Shown: positions 13,601-25,946 of the stretch, in pieces
Layout: each line of letters starts with the position of its first letter
Numbering within the stretch: the stretch's first letter is position 1
DNA from: Monosporascus cannonballus
Taxonomy: Eukaryota; Ascomycota; Sordariomycetes; Xylariales
DNA: 64,000 bases
Reading direction: 5' to 3'
Assembly (NCBI GenBank): GCA_004154925.1
Contig: QJNS01000022.1
Location: forward strand, 248,001 to 312,000
Position numbers and translations under genes: made by a program
The notes under the pieces: model-generated
Database searches by the model: none
What the model was told of the DNA's origin: nothing
What the model saw: the letters and a program-made list of their open reading frames with translations, nothing else

Positions 13601-14813
13601 TTTAACAAAACGTTATTGTATAAGTCGACTTAAATTATAAATTATTAAATATTTTTAATTCTTAAAGAAATAAATAACCGAACTAATGAAATTGAAATTG
13701 AAAAACAAATTTAAAATATTAGTTTAAGTAAGAACACAATACTTAGTTTCAAGTATTATTTATTAGAAAACTATTTAAATTATTTTTATAAACCTAAACT
13801 CTATTTCAATTTTTAAAATTTAAAAAAACGTATAACGAATTTCTTATTGTTAAAATAATGTTTACGTCGAAATAGTTTAAATCAATATACGGAGAAATTA
13901 AAAAGCGATAGAATTCGTACGTAATTAAATATATAAATATTATAATTAAAGGAACTATAAGAAAGGAATTTTTCGAAAGAAAAATAAAATAATTTTAATA
14001 TAAAAATATATTTAAATAAAAGGATTTAATAACAAATATTATTAAGATTTATCCTTGACGAAATAATAAAGATTTTCGATATAAAAAAGAAAATAGGTTT
14101 ACTTAATATGTAATTAAATAAAAAGAATATCCAAATTTCAAAAATGCTTAAAAACTTAGAAAAAACCTTGTAAATACCTAATATTTATTAAAAAACCTGT
14201 ATTAATAATATCGAAGGTCTTTTACGAAATAAGAATATTAATCATTAATTAATTAGCAATATTAAGGTTAACCCAATTAATAGAGCTTATAATAAATACC
14301 GAAACAGTTATTTCGGCAATTAATTATTTATGTTTTTATTTTACAGGTTCGAATTCGGTTATTATTTGAGTATTTTTAATATAATAACGACATATGTTTA
14401 TGGCTCGACGATAAAGAATTTTCCGTTATTTTTTAAAAACGATTTAATTTGTTAATAACGATATATAACGCCTTGCGAACTTATTTTTTCTTATATTTTA
14501 AACCGTTCTTTTTGTTAAGAAAAACGTTATATTTCATTTCGAAACGTTCAAAAACGTTATAAACATTACTGTAATAAATATACAGCCTACATTTTTGGGA
14601 ATTCGGAAAAATATTTCAATTTATTTTTTCGATTTTATTAAAAAAGAAAAAAATTAAAATAAAACTTAAACAAACAATTCGTTTTAATAAAAGAAAAGCG
14701 TTATTACATTCATACGAACGACGCTTTTTAAGATAATTTAATATAATAAAATAGAGAACGGGAAAATATTTACAAAGATTTTCAGGAAGTGATTTTTGAA
14801 AAGAAGAAAATGG
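10675..14813 (+). mobile_element. Gypsy element G, gag-middle to 3' end
   Basis: Heavily mutated Gypsy retrotransposon read on the + strand. A gag region matching the one near 29.4 kb in element B lies at about 10,980-11,100, pol follows, and a chromodomain remnant is at about 14,080-14,230. It begins inside gag at the pogo terminal repeat. The missing 5' part (gag start and 5' LTR) is on the opposite strand at 36,362-38,500. Combined internal length, without the MITE, is about 5.66 kb against 5.86 kb in element B. Confidence 0.7.
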
Positions 14814-15206
14814 TATTATAATCCGATATGTCTAATAAATTTAAAAAACAGTTTGAATAAAAATAAAACTAAACTCGATACAAAATGAATTACTTAACGA
14901 GCTTAAGGCTTTTAATAACTTTAATAACTTAATTTTATAAAGTTATATAAAAAGATTAAAAAGCTTAAAAGACGTAAAAAGATACACTTCTTAGGCACCC
15001 TAAGTATATAATAAAATTTATACATTTATTATTTCTACACTTAAATAATATTAATTCGTAATAAAATATCTTTATTTAAAATATTTCTGGTACTACGAAA
15101 TATAACCAATTTACTGTATTCGTTACTTAAAGTCTTATAATACTTCTCTTAACATAAACTCGTAAAACGAATATTTAATAGTTGGTTAAACCGTCTAGCG
15201 GTCACA
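14814..15206 (+). repeat. 3' LTR of Gypsy element G
   Basis: A 393-bp LTR beginning TATTATAATCC and ending in GGTCACA. It belongs to the same LTR family as element C and has exactly the same length as the LTR at 38,108-38,500, its presumed partner. Confidence 0.75.
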
Positions 15207-16322
15207 TATATGTCATTAATTAAATTAATATGATACCGAAAAACGATGAAAACTATAAACCTTCGATAAAGAAAAAAGTTTACCTCATTATTAAAAACGC
15301 TTAAATAACACGACGTAACAAAAATTTCGATTTTAAATATATCGACCTATATAAAATGTCTTAAGATATTTTAAAAATATAAATACTAAATAAAACATTT
15401 ATTAAAAGTTAAGTTTTATTTAATGCTTTATTTATTTACTGAAATAACCAGCAAATACTTTTAAAATCCAGACGAAATAAACCATATATAAAAAGATTAT
15501 AATATTGCTTATCAAATAAAAATATCTTTTTATACAGAAGAAAACAGACTTATTTAATACCTAATTAAATAAAGAAAGTATCCAAATTTCGAAAATATTT
15601 AAAAACTTCTAGACCTCTTATAAATACTTAATACTTATTAAAAGGTTTGTTAACGGTGACGAAAATATTTATAATAATATTCGAATTCACATTTTTAATA
15701 ACAACAGAAAAGAATTAATGGACCTATACGGCTGATTAATTAACCGCTAGATTGGAGGACGTAACCGCGGCCTTCGGTCGTTTTTTCACTCTTAGCTGGT
15801 TTAAATTCTTAATTTTGTAGCAAATTATTTCGGATATTTCTTTTATTTGAAAAAAACCTGTTTTTGAATATTTTAAACGTTTCAAACGAACTAAGACCCA
15901 TAAAAAAGAAAACTCGAGCTTTTTTTTAAAAAGGTTTATTTTTTTTTGCAATACGCGCGCTATTAAGATCGTAAGCAAGAAACGGCGACAAGAGAAAATA
16001 GACGTACTGGTTTGAATATACACCCTATTAAAATCATAATACGCGTATTTTTATCAATGTAAAAATTACAACGCACTTCATTTTTCGTAATAATGCAACT
16101 ATAAAAATTCAAGTAAAAATATACAAAATAACGAAATATGCTTATATTAAATTTATTAATAAAGGAAATTAGGCTATTAAGTATCTGAAATTAAGATTTT
16201 AATTTTAGCGTTTTTTAAAAACATAATCCGATATGATAAGCAATAATAAACACATTATTTATTATATATCATCGGTAGAATATTAATCTTTAATAAAAGA
16301 AATCTCGACAAAAGTAAAACCA
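15207..16322 (+). mobile_element. Gypsy element F, integrase end and chromodomain
   Basis: The 3' end of pol of another Gypsy element on the + strand. The integrase C-terminal segment is at about 15,290-15,370 and the chromodomain at about 15,540-15,640, both aligning with 32.4-32.75 kb of element B. The upstream remainder is found at 38,501 onward on the opposite strand. Aligned with element B, the two pieces join at the position where element G interrupts them. Confidence 0.65.
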
Positions 16323-16717
16323 TATTATGGCCTAATGCCTCATAACTCTAAGAAAACGGTCGAGATAAAATATTACATATTTTCGACCTTAGCGGAAACC
16401 TACGTACGATAAATTTGTCGAATAAAGTCGGGTGGATTATATTCGATGAATGGTAGACTAAAATCGATTCCCTTATAATTAACAAGTAATAAAATACATA
16501 TTATATAATTATTAGGATAAATTAAAACAAAAATACAGTTATTTCCATTTATACGATATAATGAATATTATTTTAAATACGATTTTCTTATTTAGAATAT
16601 TTACCATATTATAAAATGTAATTAAAATATTTATTATTTAAATTTTTTAGGAGTTTTATAAAATATATATTCGTATAACTGAAGCTTTTATAATTACTTA
16701 AAAGTTCAACCGTTATA
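16323..16717 (+). repeat. 3' LTR of Gypsy element F
   Basis: About 395 bp, beginning TATTATGGCC and ending CCGTTATA, in the same orientation as the pol fragment before it. It most resembles the element A LTR family (a GACCC...GGTCG...-type start) but is strongly degraded. Confidence 0.6.
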
Positions 16718-17237
16718 ATATTAAACAAATTCATACATATTGATTTCGTATTATAAGTGTAAAAGGCTTTACCTAGGCGGTCTACAATCAGTTGCCAATG
16801 AGAGTTTTTTTTCTAGGTAAAGAGAAAAGAAAGGGAAGATGAAAATACAGTTGTGTGTGTTCGCATATAAGGCGCTGCGCTAGTGCTGCTTGGTACCGGC
16901 GTTTGTCCGGTGCTCCATAATAGGGCTTCATACAGCCCCATCACAATAAGCTCCTTAATATAGCTAGATAATGGAAAATAACGTTTTGTTAGTATTTTAA
17001 TTAAAAAGTAGTATTTTACACCTTAAAACCATATTAACTTTCGAACATAAGCTCGTTATTTAGCTTAATTTTGGTCAACCTTTTAATGTATTTACAATAA
17101 TTCCGTGAATAATTTCTCAGTAACGCTTAGAGAAAAACGATAGTGGATTAAGTAAAGAACCGAAGTTGGCAAAGGTAATTTTTGAAAACTGCAACAAAAC
17201 AATAATACATGCTTGGAATTTGACAATTCAACTAATA
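16718..17237. other. Spacer between Gypsy F and Gypsy C
   Basis: Mixed composition. A GC-richer patch at about 16,770-16,960 includes a short inverted repeat (CTTTACCTAG / CTAGGTAAAG, about 40 bp apart) and a run of GGCGCTGCGC-type sequence. No reading frame is worth calling. It may be host DNA or a small unmutated insertion. TAATA at 17,233-17,237 is the left target duplication of element C. Confidence 0.4.
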
Positions 17238-17630
17238 TATAACAGTTAAGCGGTTTAACCAATTATGAAAACTAAGTCGTACGAGTTTATAGTAGCAAAT
17301 GCATTATAGGATTATAAGTACCAAGTAAAATAATATATTCCGTTTCATAGTATTAAAAAGCTTTTAAATAAGGAATTATTATCATAGGCTTGTATTACCT
17401 AAGTCATAGAAATAATAAATATATAAATTTTATTTTTAATTTAAGGTGTTTAAATGATTTAATCTTTTAAACTTTTTAAATATCCTAATTTCTTTATATA
17501 GTTTAATAGGTTTAAAAAGTTAAGAGCTTTAAAAACTTTAACATTATTACCAAATTTCCTTTGTATTAGATTTAATGTTAATTTTACTTTAACCGTTTCA
17601 TGGCTTCGCTAAACTTATTTGATTATAATA
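17238..17630 (-). repeat. 3' LTR of Gypsy element C
   Basis: 393 bp, starting TATAACAGTTAAG and ending GATTATAATA. Same family and length as the element G LTRs. Confidence 0.75.
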
Positions 17631-20600
17631 CAATTTTTTCTTTTTTAAAACTTTTGTTCCGAAACTTTTATAAAATTCTCCAGTTTTTATTATAGCAGAT
17701 TTAATTATATTAAGAACTTTCGTTCGCGGTAATATATTAACATTCTTTCTATTAAAATGCATTGTTTAGTGATGTTTTATTATGTGTTTTTATTTTTGTT
17801 TTTAAAAAAAGCAATTATTAGATTTTTCGCAATTCCGAAAAATATATACGATATATTTATTATAGTAATACTTATAATGTGTTTCGGCCAATTAAAATTA
17901 AATATAAAAAGAGTTTTAATAAAAATTCGTTTAAAAGCTGAATAAAAGCAGGTTGAAAAAATGTTGTATATTATTATTATAAAATTAAATAATTTATGTA
18001 TATAACGACAAATTCTTTATTATAAAGATATGGAAATATTTTGTCGTATTATTAAAGGCGCTGAAAGAATGGAAATATTCCAATATTTTAGGCGAAAAGA
18101 GAACAATTAATAATTGAAGTAACCGTTTTAAAATTTATTGTAATTTCGATTAATGAAACTAATGTAAATATTATCGATAAATTAATTATTAATTTAACTC
18201 TTCTACAAAATAGTCTCGGCGTTATTAAAAGAAATTCCGTAATAAATATTAAGTATTTATGAGGCCTTTCGTTAGTTTTTAAATATTTTCGATATTCGAA
18301 AGTGTTTTTATATAATTAAAGAACAAGTAAATGTATTTTTTATATTAAATAACTTTTTTATTTTATATGGAATATAATTTTTATATTTTGATATTATTCC
18401 TTTTCGTATAAACCGTAATAAAATTTAATATTCATATAAGGAAAAAAATATCTAGAATTCTTTTAATTTTAATTGTAGATCACAGCTTTAATTAATAATT
18501 ATTTTTTAACATTTCTTTGATTGTCTTATACCGATCCATACATTTAAAAGTGAAATCTTTATTAATTCGGTATATTTAATTTTTTTATAACGAAATAAAT
18601 TAATTTCTTTTAAAAAATTAGGTTTTTTAACTTGTAGTGAAAATAATATTTATTAATTTAATTATTTGTGAATTTTTAATTTAATTTTACTTTTTTAATA
18701 TCAATATTTAAATAATTCCCATATAAGTATTATGTCACAGTTTATATATTTGTTGCATATAGATTAACAAATATTATATATAATATCGAAATTTATATAA
18801 ATTTAAACTATTTTAATAGTTTTGTAATATTTAACGGTACAAAATATTTAACCAAAATGACCTCTTTAATTTAATTGATTTATAAGAAATCTATATAATA
18901 ATTTAAATATATGTTTAGTATTAAATTTAACCGGTTTATCCATATATTTACTTAAAATTTAAATACGATATATATTTTACATTATACAGCAATTTATATT
19001 ATAAATTTCTATTAAAACTTAACGATAATTATAAATGTTTGTTAAAAAGTGCTTTAATGTTATAATTTATATTATTTACTAAGTAGAAATATTTTGTGTA
19101 GAGTAGAAAATAGAGAATTTCGTAAATGTATTAATAATAATAAAATATTAACGTAACATACTTTTATTGATTAGAGTTTCGAATAAACAAATTAATAATA
19201 CAATTTATAATAATTAAAGTTTATAACTGGCTAAAAATAGGTAATGCTTATAATTTTATAATTTTCTTCAAACGCTTAATAATTATAATCTTTCGTAAGA
19301 TTTGCGTCGTTTTATCTTCACTTTATTATAAAACTTATATTATTATCATGTTTTTAAATAATAATAAATAGGCTAGAGATTTTTTAAAACTTTATATATA
19401 TTACAGGTTAAATATATCTTCTGACTTTCTATTAAGTTCTTATTATAGATTTTTAAATTCTTTTAATATAAACGTAAATATTGTGTTAAAATAATATTAA
19501 AAAATATACCAGAAATTTTTATTGATTTTCTAAGTATTGTTATAATTAATAACGAAATCAAGATATATTACTATTTTTATATATCGTAATTATAAGTCTG
19601 CAAAGGGTTTAATCATAATAAAGTATTTAAGATTTTTGTAATCTATATAAATCATAATTTATTAAAATTTTCCTTCGAAAAAAAAAACGCAAAATGTCGA
19701 AAACTTATAAAAATAATTGAAGGTTTTGAATTTCAAAAAATATAATTAAAACCAATTTGATTTAATTTATACGAAAGAAATAGTATGATTTTAATCTACT
19801 TTAGTATTTACGTTATTCGATTATTATATTTAACGCGCAATGTGAAGTATTGGTACTTAATATAATACAACCTATTGAATCGTGTATAATTAATATTACT
19901 TCATGAATAATTATATCTTTACAGTTTTAGACTATTTTTATTTTTTATAATGTTTATTTAAATCTTTTTTTAGTGAAGTGAATAAACCGTATAAGAATTT
20001 TATTATAATTTGCACAAACCTTTTATACTAATCAATAAATCCGAAAGATATTTATTATTTTCAAATTGTTGATAAATTATATTATTTTATAATCATTATA
20101 ATTCTATTTATATTTATATCAAGATGGTTGAAAATCATAATATATTTTCAATATTGTATTATCATTTATAACACTGACATTCTCTACGCTAAATTAGAAC
20201 TTTATAAAATATGAAATAGAAAAATATATATATATTATATATATTTTTCACTGTTCGAACAAATATTATTAAAATACTATATACTAAACATATCTAACTA
20301 GTTTTATTATATATAATTTATAACTTGTTAAATTATTATTAATACGTTTGTAGATCTCACTTACGTAATTAAATATTCTAACAATTTATATTTTAGTGTT
20401 GAAAAATATTTTTATATGTATACTTTTTAATTTAATAATGTGATATTTACTTTTAAAAGTAAATATTACAATTTATTTAATATCGTAAAAACAGCTTTTT
20501 ATTTTAATAATAATAGAAAATAATAATCAACTTCTATTAATAACAGCATTTGATGCTTTATAATTATATCTAAGTTCTAATTTATTATTTTAATTAAGTA

Positions 20601-23142
20601 TCATTAAATACAATATTATGAAAATATTTTCGAAAACCGCATTTAAATTTTATAACCGATTTTCTAAATATTTTTCACAAGACATACAATTCGTTTTTGT
20701 TAAAATTATAAATTAGGTACAATTTCCCATATAAATGTTTTTTTTAAATTACTTTATATTTTTATCTTAAATTATTATATTAAAATCTATTTCATCGCTA
20801 AGCTTATAATAATATATTATATAAAGGGTCCGTTTTTTAAATTATTCTTTCAATTATTACTGTGTTTTTAAGCTTTATTTTAATAATTATAATGCTCCGT
20901 TTTATTTGTTTATAAAATTTATTTTTCTTTATTTTAATATTTGAAATACTAAAGTATGTATCGTAACTCTATATTTATATGTATTATTATTTCCGGTCCT
21001 TTGTTAAAATTGCATATTCTTTACTTAAGACTTATTAATGCAATATAAAACAAAATTTATTTCGGTAATCCTTTTGTTAATTAAAAACTTAGATGAAATA
21101 CTTATAGTTTTTTAAAAGTTATATGATAATCTTTAAATAAAACTGATGTGTACTATTTAACACTATTTTTAGGAAGAATTTGAAAAATAATTATTTTAAT
21201 ATCACATTATTTTATAGTTCAAAATAAAATTTAATTTTTATTTTTATAACCACTTCAATGCCACAAGAATATATAATATAACATAAATCTTATTTAAAAT
21301 ATCGTATTTTATTATTATAAAATTTTTATATAATTTAAATTATATTTTGAACATCGTAACACTTTGAACGGTTTTTATCGTCGTATTTAAAACCTTTTTT
21401 TCACAATATTTTTAACTTTATGAAATTTTATTATTTTATAACTCTTTTATACATAATGTTATCTTTCATTCTTTTTTCAAAACACTAAATTTTATCTATA
21501 TATTTTCGTATAATTTATTACATTATTATACTTATTGTTTTTATTAATATATTTAATTTAAAATTATATCAATGGTTGAACGCATTTACAACCTTTTAAG
21601 TTTATTATGCAAATTATTATTCCGTATAATATGTAATATCTTATTGAGTTTTGTATAATTTATCGTCCTCTTTCTAAATATTGTAAATGCATTATCGAAT
21701 ATGTTTTCAAAATGTTTTTAGGGTTTATAATAAATATCAATTCCATGAGAAAATTAATAATAATTTTTTAAATAATATTTGCTTACAATATATGAAGAAT
21801 TGTCTTCTGCAAATCAATAATTATATATGTTATAGAAGAATTTATATTATAAATAATGTTTTAATTAATTCTATTAAGCTATTTGTTTGTCGATGTTATT
21901 TTATCAAATTATAATTTGATAGAATTTGTATTATTATGTATTTCTTTTCTTATTTTCGGTTTAATTAAAATAAATAAATTTGTTTTTATATTATGATGAA
22001 CTTTTAATAAATAAATTCTTCTTAAGTATTATATATATCATTATTATTATTTATAATGTATTATGTATATGTTAATCATTTTATTGGACAATTTAACAAC
22101 AGTATTCGTTATTTAGTTTTAATATTTCTTTAATTATTCTTTAAAAGGTATTATTGTTTTCCGCATATTTTTTAAATTAAGATTTTACTTTTTTATATTC
22201 TGTATTAAACATTTTATCGTAATAACCTTTTCTTATATTGTATTTATAATATATTATTAGTTTTTTATCCGTTTTTAATTTACTATTAAAGTATTTGATT
22301 CTAGAAACACGTAATTGTTTTATTACAGATTTTTAATCTTTTTGTAAATATTTTAAAAATATTTAGTTTTACCGCAATGATAATGTTTTATTTAGTTTTT
22401 ATTATTATAATAAACTATTTTGAATTTTATATGTTCCGGCGTTATAATATAACATAATAATAATATATTGCCTTTTTTTTATTTAACCGATTAATCTTAA
22501 TATTTTAAAATATATTAAGGTTTTATACGTTATTTGTATAATTTATTATTAATTTCTTTAATTTGTATAATATATTAATTTCATAATATTTTTAAGTTTC
22601 ACCTATCATATTTAATAAAATACATTAATATAAATATTTTCGTTGTCGTTACTTTATTCTATTTTAAGTCTAAGATTTTTAAATAATATTATATGTTTCC
22701 AAATTAATATGAATTTTGAGCAATTAATATAATTTAAAGTAATTTTCAGAAAAACATGTCTCAATTTAGTTTTATTTATTCCAAATAACTCTTTTATAAT
22801 AAATTTAAATTAATTCAAAATATTTCTTCTTAGGGAAGCCGTAACGGTAAAAGATTTGTTTACTGGTTTTTCAAATTTTAGAAATTTAAAATATATTTTT
22901 ACTTTTGTATAGAAATTTTGTATATTACCTTTTTATTATTAAATTAAAATCTTGACCTTTAAATTGTAATATATTTATTCGGGTTAAATATAATTAAATT
23001 ATTATACTTCAACTTTTAAGTTTTAGAATTTATATTAAAAATAAAATTCTATTAACAAATCGGTGTCTTATTCATTAATTAATATAATATTTAAAATTAT
23101 TATTTAAAATTTATAGATATTATTAAATAAAAGTCAACAATA

Positions 23143-23485
23143 TTTAATGGTCAAATAATTTAATTAATTATTAATTTTACCTTGTAGGGATTTATATTAA
23201 AACAAATATTAGAACAGTTTAAATAATAAATTATTACTATAAATTAATATTACTTAAGTTATGTATATATTAAGTATATATATTTCATTTTTAATTTAAA
23301 ATAAGTCAAGTGTTTAAGTTTTTAAGTTTTTTAAGTTCCGTGGTCCTTTTATATAGCTTAATTGGCTTAAGGTGCCAAAGTTCTTAAAAGCCTTAAGTCT
23401 GTTACGTAATTTTCACTGTGTCGGGTTTAGTCTTATTTTTGTCCCGACCGTTTCTTGAGCCCGCCAAGCCCATCGGGTTATAACA
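23143..23485 (-). repeat. 5' LTR of Gypsy element C
   Basis: Ends at 23,485 in GGGTTATAACA, directly before the TAATA duplication. The start is uncertain by about 10 bp. At about 343 bp it is roughly 50 bp shorter than its partner, so it probably has an internal deletion. The outer end is much less mutated than the inner end. Confidence 0.7.
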
Positions 23486-24277
23486 TAATACGTGCTATAC
23501 AAAGAGGTTTCCCTCTCCCACCTTAGTTACGTAATGTGTATAAAACTAAGAAGCTTTACCTACTTATAGCGATCGAGTGAATTAAGCCCCCCAGGTGTTC
23601 AACCATAGACACATATTTTAGGAGTCTTCCCACCTCTACGTCTTTGAAAACGATGTTAATATGCATGCCATTGGCGGTTTTCTAACATTCTCGAGCCAAG
23701 CCTCAATTAGCCGGTGGAAGAATCCGACGTCGGATGCAAAGCACAAGCCCTATTGGATGCCCCGTCCCCGGTCTGTCAATTTCAGAGTGCATAAATGGGG
23801 GGATGACAATCTAAACCATCCAATAGCTCAATAACCTCGGAGTCGTCTATCGACTATTTAATTTACCTTAGGCGTGGCAAGCTACCTTCGTCTTTCCACG
23901 AGTAAGTTTAGGGCCCTTCGGGCGGCTACTATTCGAGGAGGTCCTTATTTGCCGAGAGCATTTCACGCGTGATCGCCAGGCATTCGCAATGGAACTGTCA
24001 TGGAAAAGGGCACCCCTAGCTGGGGTCTTCGGGTGATTGTTGTTCCTTCAGAAGCCCTATATCAGTGGATCACCCACGCCAAGTGGGATCACCACTTCCT
24101 AGCTTCTTACAAGTCAATATACCCTCAAGAGCTGTGTATCTGCTCCTTAGTAAGTGTGACAGGAACCTAGTCTTGGCGCCAATCCGGCCGACGACTTCAA
24201 GAAGGCCAATATCCTGAGGAATTGGTCGCCGGACAGGCAGGCAGGGATTGCGCGATAACGGGAGACTCACTGCAATT
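23486..24277. other. Intergenic DNA upstream of the GH11 gene
   Basis: GC-balanced host sequence between the end of element C and the xylanase-type gene. I saw no second gene, no tRNA and no clear TATA box. It should contain the promoter of the gene at 24,278. Confidence 0.5.
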
Positions 24278-25195
24278 ATGAGGGTGTCTCTAAGCTCCCT
24301 GTTTCTGGTGATAACGACAGCAGCGATGGTCATCGCTGGGCCGACTGGTAGCCCTTTCGATAAACGGCAGTTTATAAGTGCCCCTAATGGTACACACGAT
24401 GGATATTTCTACGTATTGTGGACCGATGGGGGCAGCCAACTTACATATACCAATGAAGCGGGCGGGCAATACAGTGTAGTATGGGGTCGAGGCGATGGCG
24501 GTGGGAACTTCTTTGGTGGGAAAGGATGGAAAATGGGAGGCAACAGGTACGGCAGTAAAGAGTTCCCCCCGTTCGTTTATAAACTAACATGGCGCAAAGG
24601 ACTATAGAGTACTCTGGGACTTACCAGCCAGATGGCAACAGCGTAGGTGTATTCCCAAGGTTTGATCAGGCTCTAACGGTATCGGACACCAAGGACCCCT
24701 AACCCTTCTTAACGTTAGCAAGGAGCTCACTGATCCTGTATTAGTACCTTGCCGTCTATGGCTGGACACGGGACCCGTTGGTCGATTACTACGTGATCGA
24801 GAACTTCGGCAGCTACGACCCAAGCTCTCAGGGTAAGAAGATGGGTTCCGTCAGCTGCGACGGAGGACAATACGACCTCTATCAGAACCAGCGTGTCATC
24901 TGGCCTGGTGGGGTGGCACGCCAGTATTTGTCTATCGTGAGTTCTCGCTGACGTTAAGCTTTGAAGTCGTTCTCAGTCTCACAGCTACTGTGTGAGTGCT
25001 GTATGTACATAGGTGGTCGTTAACGGCACACAGCGCACAGAAAAACGAACGGGTGGCACTGTCACTACTGGCTGTCATTTCACCACCTGGGAACAGAATG
25101 GGATGGGATTAGGATCACATGACTTCATGATTGTTGCCGTTGAAGGTTATTGGAGCAGCGGACAGGCTACCATTCGTGTCGACTCGCCACCGTAA
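24278..25195 (+). CDS. GH11 endo-1,4-beta-xylanase family protein, probably impaired
   Basis: Glycoside hydrolase family 11 proteins are secreted enzymes that cut the xylan backbone. Four exons (24278-24546, 24600-24642, 24745-24936, 25034-25195) with GT...AG introns give 221 codons with no stop, a normal GH11 length. A signal peptide covers residues 1 to about 20 and a Lys-Arg processing site is at 29-30. The beta-jelly-roll blocks WTDGG, GGKGW, YSGTY, YLAVYGW, YDLY and VTTGCHF are present. The acid/base Glu lies in [10 protein letters not shown] (E205). The nucleophile motif reads [10 protein letters not shown], so the essential Glu is Asp (residue 118). The thumb segment normally containing QPSI and GTATF is replaced by WPGGVAR and is about four residues short. 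It is single copy inside a RIPped repeat field. The inference is a decaying or non-catalytic GH11 protein. Confidence 0.85.
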
Positions 25196-25523
25196 GGGGC
25201 GGTTCGGGAACTTTCAGCAAAGGCGGCTGATTCTGATGATAGCCAGGTTTTTCTAGCAATGTATTTTAGGGCTTATACCCCCAGGTGCGTTTCTCTTTTG
25301 CTGGTGGATACTATTTCCTTTTTCGGCGTTGCACCTAATTGAAATTAATGATTTTTTAGTTATTACTATAAGTACGGTTTTAAGTTTCAGTAACGAAATC
25401 GGTACTGAAAGAGTTGCAGGGCGACAACTGATCTGTTTTAATTCGTGGAATGTTGCGACCTTCATACAGAATGGTCAAACAGCAAGGTATTTGTTGAACC
25501 TAGCAACGGCTTAGTTAGCTAAC
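25196..25523. other. 3' flank of GH11 gene
   Basis: Normal to slightly AT-rich host DNA downstream of the stop codon. Only short chance frames are present. It ends with CTAAC at 25,519-25,523, the target duplication beside the 5' LTR of element A. Confidence 0.5.
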
Positions 25524-25946
25524 TGTTATGACCCAACCAGGGGGGGTCTCGGAAACGGTCGCGAAATGACCAAAACAGGACGCAAGTGGGTCAAGACCAC
25601 GTGACATGGATCCGAAGTGATCCAAGGGATCTAACGAGATCCATGCAGTTATCCGATATAGATTCGAAGTAATATAAAGGATCTAATGAGATCCAAGCAA
25701 TTATCCAATAGAAATTCGAAAAAGATCTAAAGGATTTAACGATATTCAGAAAAAATATATATACGTTTATTATTTCCATAATTTAGATAGCATTAATTTG
25801 TAATATAATTTTGTTATCTAAAACGTTTTTAATATTATTAAATATAATACGTTAAAATATTTATTACTTGAATTTCTACGATAATCCTGCTAATATAAAC
25901 TTGTACGATTTAGGTTTAATAATTAGTAAACCGTTTAACCGTTATA
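25524..25946 (+). repeat. 5' LTR of Gypsy element A
   Basis: 423 bp beginning TGTTATGACCC. Its outer 150 bp are nearly unmutated. It contains three or four GATCTAACGAGATCC-like short repeats and ends CCGTTATA. It pairs with the LTR at 6,133-6,554 in inverted orientation. The preceding CTAAC equals the CTAAT beside the partner after one C-to-T change. Confidence 0.85.

Larger units (their letters stand above)
17238..23485 (-). mobile_element. Gypsy element C, complete but heavily RIPped
   Basis: A retrotransposon of about 6.25 kb bounded by direct LTRs of one family and by identical 5-bp target duplications, TAATA at 17,233-17,237 and at 23,486-23,490. LTR orientation places its coding strand on -. 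The gag-proximal region near 22.6-23.1 kb aligns with 37.5-38.1 kb in element G. The interior is among the most AT-rich parts of the window and no pol motif is left that I could read with confidence. Confidence 0.75.

Noticed and set aside
10675..14813. A complete separate Gypsy element ending at the pogo repeat
   Set aside because: No 5' LTR or gag start exists on its left. Both are found across the inversion at 36,362-38,500 with identical LTR length.
24070..24333. 87-codon open frame on the - strand
   Set aside because: It overlaps the signal-peptide exon of the GH11 gene in antisense and has no motif. It is a shadow.
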